In this document: one piece after another, positions 21,429-22,908 of the stretch | Position numbering within the stretch: the stretch's first letter is position 1 | How the letters are laid out: each line of letters begins with the position of its first letter | Source: JAPLDA01 sp043742705 | GTDB lineage: Bacteria > Bacteroidota > Bacteroidia > AKYH767-A > 2013-40CM-41-45 | Direction: 5' to 3' | Length of the DNA stretch: 22,908 nucleotides | NCBI GenBank assembly: GCA_043742705.1 | Contig: JAYTXY010000082.1 | Coordinates: 1-22,908 of the forward strand | Position numbers and translations under genes: made by a program | The notes under the pieces: model-generated | Database searches by the model: none | What the model saw: the letters and a program-made list of their open reading frames with translations, nothing else | Told to the model about the DNA's origin: nothing

Positions 21429-22908
21429 TTACCTGGCAAGCGTAACGTGTCCGATATACCTGTGTACAGTTCCGGATTTATCACGCGCATCAATGACGTA
21501 TTCATATACATCATTCTGACAAAGGTTGCCATTGCTATACCATGTTCCGTCCCAGGCTTGTTTTGGATCGGAGGTATGATAAATTTCTTTTCCCCAACGG
21601 TCGATGATCCACATGTTGAATTCCGTGAACCCTACGCCATACGCAGTGAATCCGTCATTCACACCATCGCCATTTGGTGTAAAGGCATTCGGAATATAAA
21701 TTCCAAACTCATCTTCCACGAGCAATCTTCCATACGATGTGTCAACACAACCACCGTTATTCGTCACAACTAACTGGATGACATATTCTCCGGTATCACT
21801 ATAAGTATGACTGGTATTTTGATCATATGAAAGAGCCGAATTATCTCCGAAGTCCCACTGCCATGTTGCTGCACCTACACTGTTATCAGTAAATGTAACA
21901 GAAGCGTTGAAGAAGGTTACCAGTTGTGTTGATTGCGTAAAGCTTGCATCCGGTTTGCCATACACAGAAACAAGATTCGGAATGGTCAGTCCTTTTATAC
22001 ATCCCTGCGGAGTTGTAATGGTGAGTGAAACGGAATACTGTCCCGGTATTGTATATGTATGTGACGGATTCTGATCCGTAGAAGTAGTGTTATCACTCAG
22101 ATCCCAGAAGTATGTTGATCCCGCTGCAACGGTGGAGTAATTCAGAAAATTTACTTCCAGCGGTGTACATCCCTGTACGAGATGAGGAAGGAAAGAAACA
22201 ATTGGTAAAGGATAAACAAGTACAACGACAGAATCGATGGCATCAGGAGTGCCGCATCCATCACTCACTTTAACAATGAACAATGAATCACGGGTTGGAT
22301 AAACAACAAATGTATTTCCACTGATCGATCCGTTATTCCATGTATAATTATATGGACCTCCATCGCCTCCTGAAGCCAATGCAGAAATGTTTGCATGACC
22401 TCCTTCACAAATTGTTGGTGTCGCGGAAGCAGAAACAGATAACGGAGGATTGACAGTAATGGTGACTGCTTGTTGTCCTGTTGAACAACCATGTGAATCC
22501 TGCACATCCACTGTAAAGACAGTTGTAGTAGTCGGAGAAACAGTTTGAGTGGAATCTCCATTGAGATTACTCCAGAGATAATAGTAAGGACTTGTTCCGC
22601 CTGATGCATAAACAGAAATCGTAGCAGCTTGTCCGATACAAATCGTTGCATCGCCGGCTACAGCAATGTTCACCGGTGTAGGTTCCGAAACATGTGCGAA
22701 CGCAGAAGTTGTGCAACCATGATAATCAGTTACCGTAGCGAGGTAATTTCCCTGTAAAAGATTCGTGGCTGAATCCAATTGACTCACAATGTTTCCCGAG
22801 GAATTTCTCCATGAATAATGATAAGGCAAGGTTCCGCCACTTGCGTGCACAGCTACTGTTCCGTCAACACTTCCGAAACATGAAGTTGTATATCCGGAAG
22901 CAGTTGAA
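21429..22908 (-). CDS. Large surface protein with SprB-like and PKD repeats and a T9SS type B (gliding-type) C-terminal domain; N-terminus missing
   Basis: The frame is open to the right edge, so the start is outside the window; about 493 codons are visible. From the N-terminal side I see a SprB-type repeat (CFGSVDGTVAVHASGG, then LPYHYSW) and two further related repeats (YASGGTSPYYYLWSN; ALASGGDGGPYNYTWNN). Two PKD domains follow (VQGCTPLEVNFLN to YSVSLTI, and DASFTQST to TWQWDFGDNS). The gliding-motility-associated type B sorting domain is at the C-terminus: IYIPNAFTPNGDGVNDGF, IIDRWGKEIYH, DGTWYSNG, YIGHVTL. Such proteins are exported by the type IX system and held on the cell surface, where they act in adhesion or gliding. 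The PKD and CTD calls are firm; the function is inferred from the domains. Confidence 0.92.
   Translation of the reverse strand, partial: STASGYTTSCFGSVDGTVAVHASGGTLPYHYSWRNSSGNIVSQLDSATNLLQGNYLATVTDYHGCTTSAFAHVSEPTPVNIAVAGDATICIGQAATISVYASGGTSPYYYLWSNLNGDSTQTVSPTTTTVFTVDVQDSHGCSTGQQAVTITVNPPLSVSASATPTICEGGHANISALASGGDGGPYNYTWNNGSISGNTFVVYPTRDSLFIVKVSDGCGTPDAIDSVVVLVYPLPIVSFLPHLVQGCTPLEVNFLNYSTVAAGSTYFWDLSDNTTSTDQNPSHTYTIPGQYSVSLTITTPQGCIKGLTIPNLVSVYGKPDASFTQSTQLVTFFNASVTFTDNSVGAATWQWDFGDNSALSYDQNTSHTYSDTGEYVIQLVVTNNGGCVDTSYGRLLVEDEFGIYIPNAFTPNGDGVNDGFTAYGVGFTEFNMWIIDRWGKEIYHTSDPKQAWDGTWYSNGNLCQNDVYEYVIDARDKSGTVHRYIGHVTLAR

Noticed and set aside
5541..22908. Phage, plasmid, defence or secretion-apparatus cluster
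   Set aside because: No integrase with att repeats, phage structural gene, toxin-antitoxin pair, nuclease-helicase system or T9SS machinery gene is recognisable; the Xer protein is the chromosomal type in its usual context.

Overview
The window comes from a member of the Bacteroidota; the order cannot be settled from it. Five things point there. Two proteins carry Type IX secretion (T9SS) C-terminal sorting domains, one of each main type, and one of these also has SprB/PKD-like repeats. The gene order rpsU - xerC - hpf is typical of the phylum. DUF2851 and PspC genes overlap as a pair. There is a good Bacteroidota-type promoter (TTTG, 19 bases, TATTTTTG) before rpsU. Shine-Dalgarno sequences are almost absent before the start codons. 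The sequence is AT-rich, and several genes seem to start at TTG or GTG.

Layout. Positions 1-296 (minus) hold the N-terminus of a secreted thermolysin-like peptidase that runs off the left edge. Positions 430-5485 (plus) hold a thioredoxin lipoprotein, a large M1 peptidase with a C-terminal outer-membrane-barrel-like region, and an LpxH-like lipid A enzyme. Positions 5541-8637 (minus) hold a lytic transglycosylase and the translation/recombination group rpsU, xerC, hpf. Positions 8638-8981 are a gene-free stretch with the rpsU promoter, a GC-rich island, a small terminator and a relic of an acyl-CoA dehydrogenase 3' end. Positions 8982-10145 hold a T9SS-exported phosphoesterase. Positions 10248-12361 (minus) hold four small envelope proteins: an eight-helix COG4705-like protein, an internally duplicated membrane protein, a PepSY-like protein and a histidine-rich exported protein. 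Positions 12399-14119 hold an acyl-CoA dehydrogenase coupled to apt. Positions 14221-19850 (all minus) hold an HhH/ComEA-like protein, an RmlD-like reductase, a K+ channel with an RCK domain, PspC, DUF2851 and pyrF. Positions 20010-21386 (plus) hold an APC amino acid permease. Positions 21429-22908 (minus) hold the C-terminal part of an adhesin-like T9SS protein.

Function. Most of the window is ordinary chromosome: envelope maintenance, nucleotide salvage and synthesis, translation hibernation, secretion substrates. There is no phage, plasmid, CRISPR array or defence island.

The unusual material lies in regulation and between genes. The hpf gene has the only canonical AGGAGG Shine-Dalgarno I could find before any gene here, in the same group as the bS21 gene. 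A strong intrinsic terminator sits 8 bases before the xerC start codon, so it looks like an attenuator. The longer intergenic gaps carry several different short-word repeat families, and one of these appears to have entered the pyrF reading frame.
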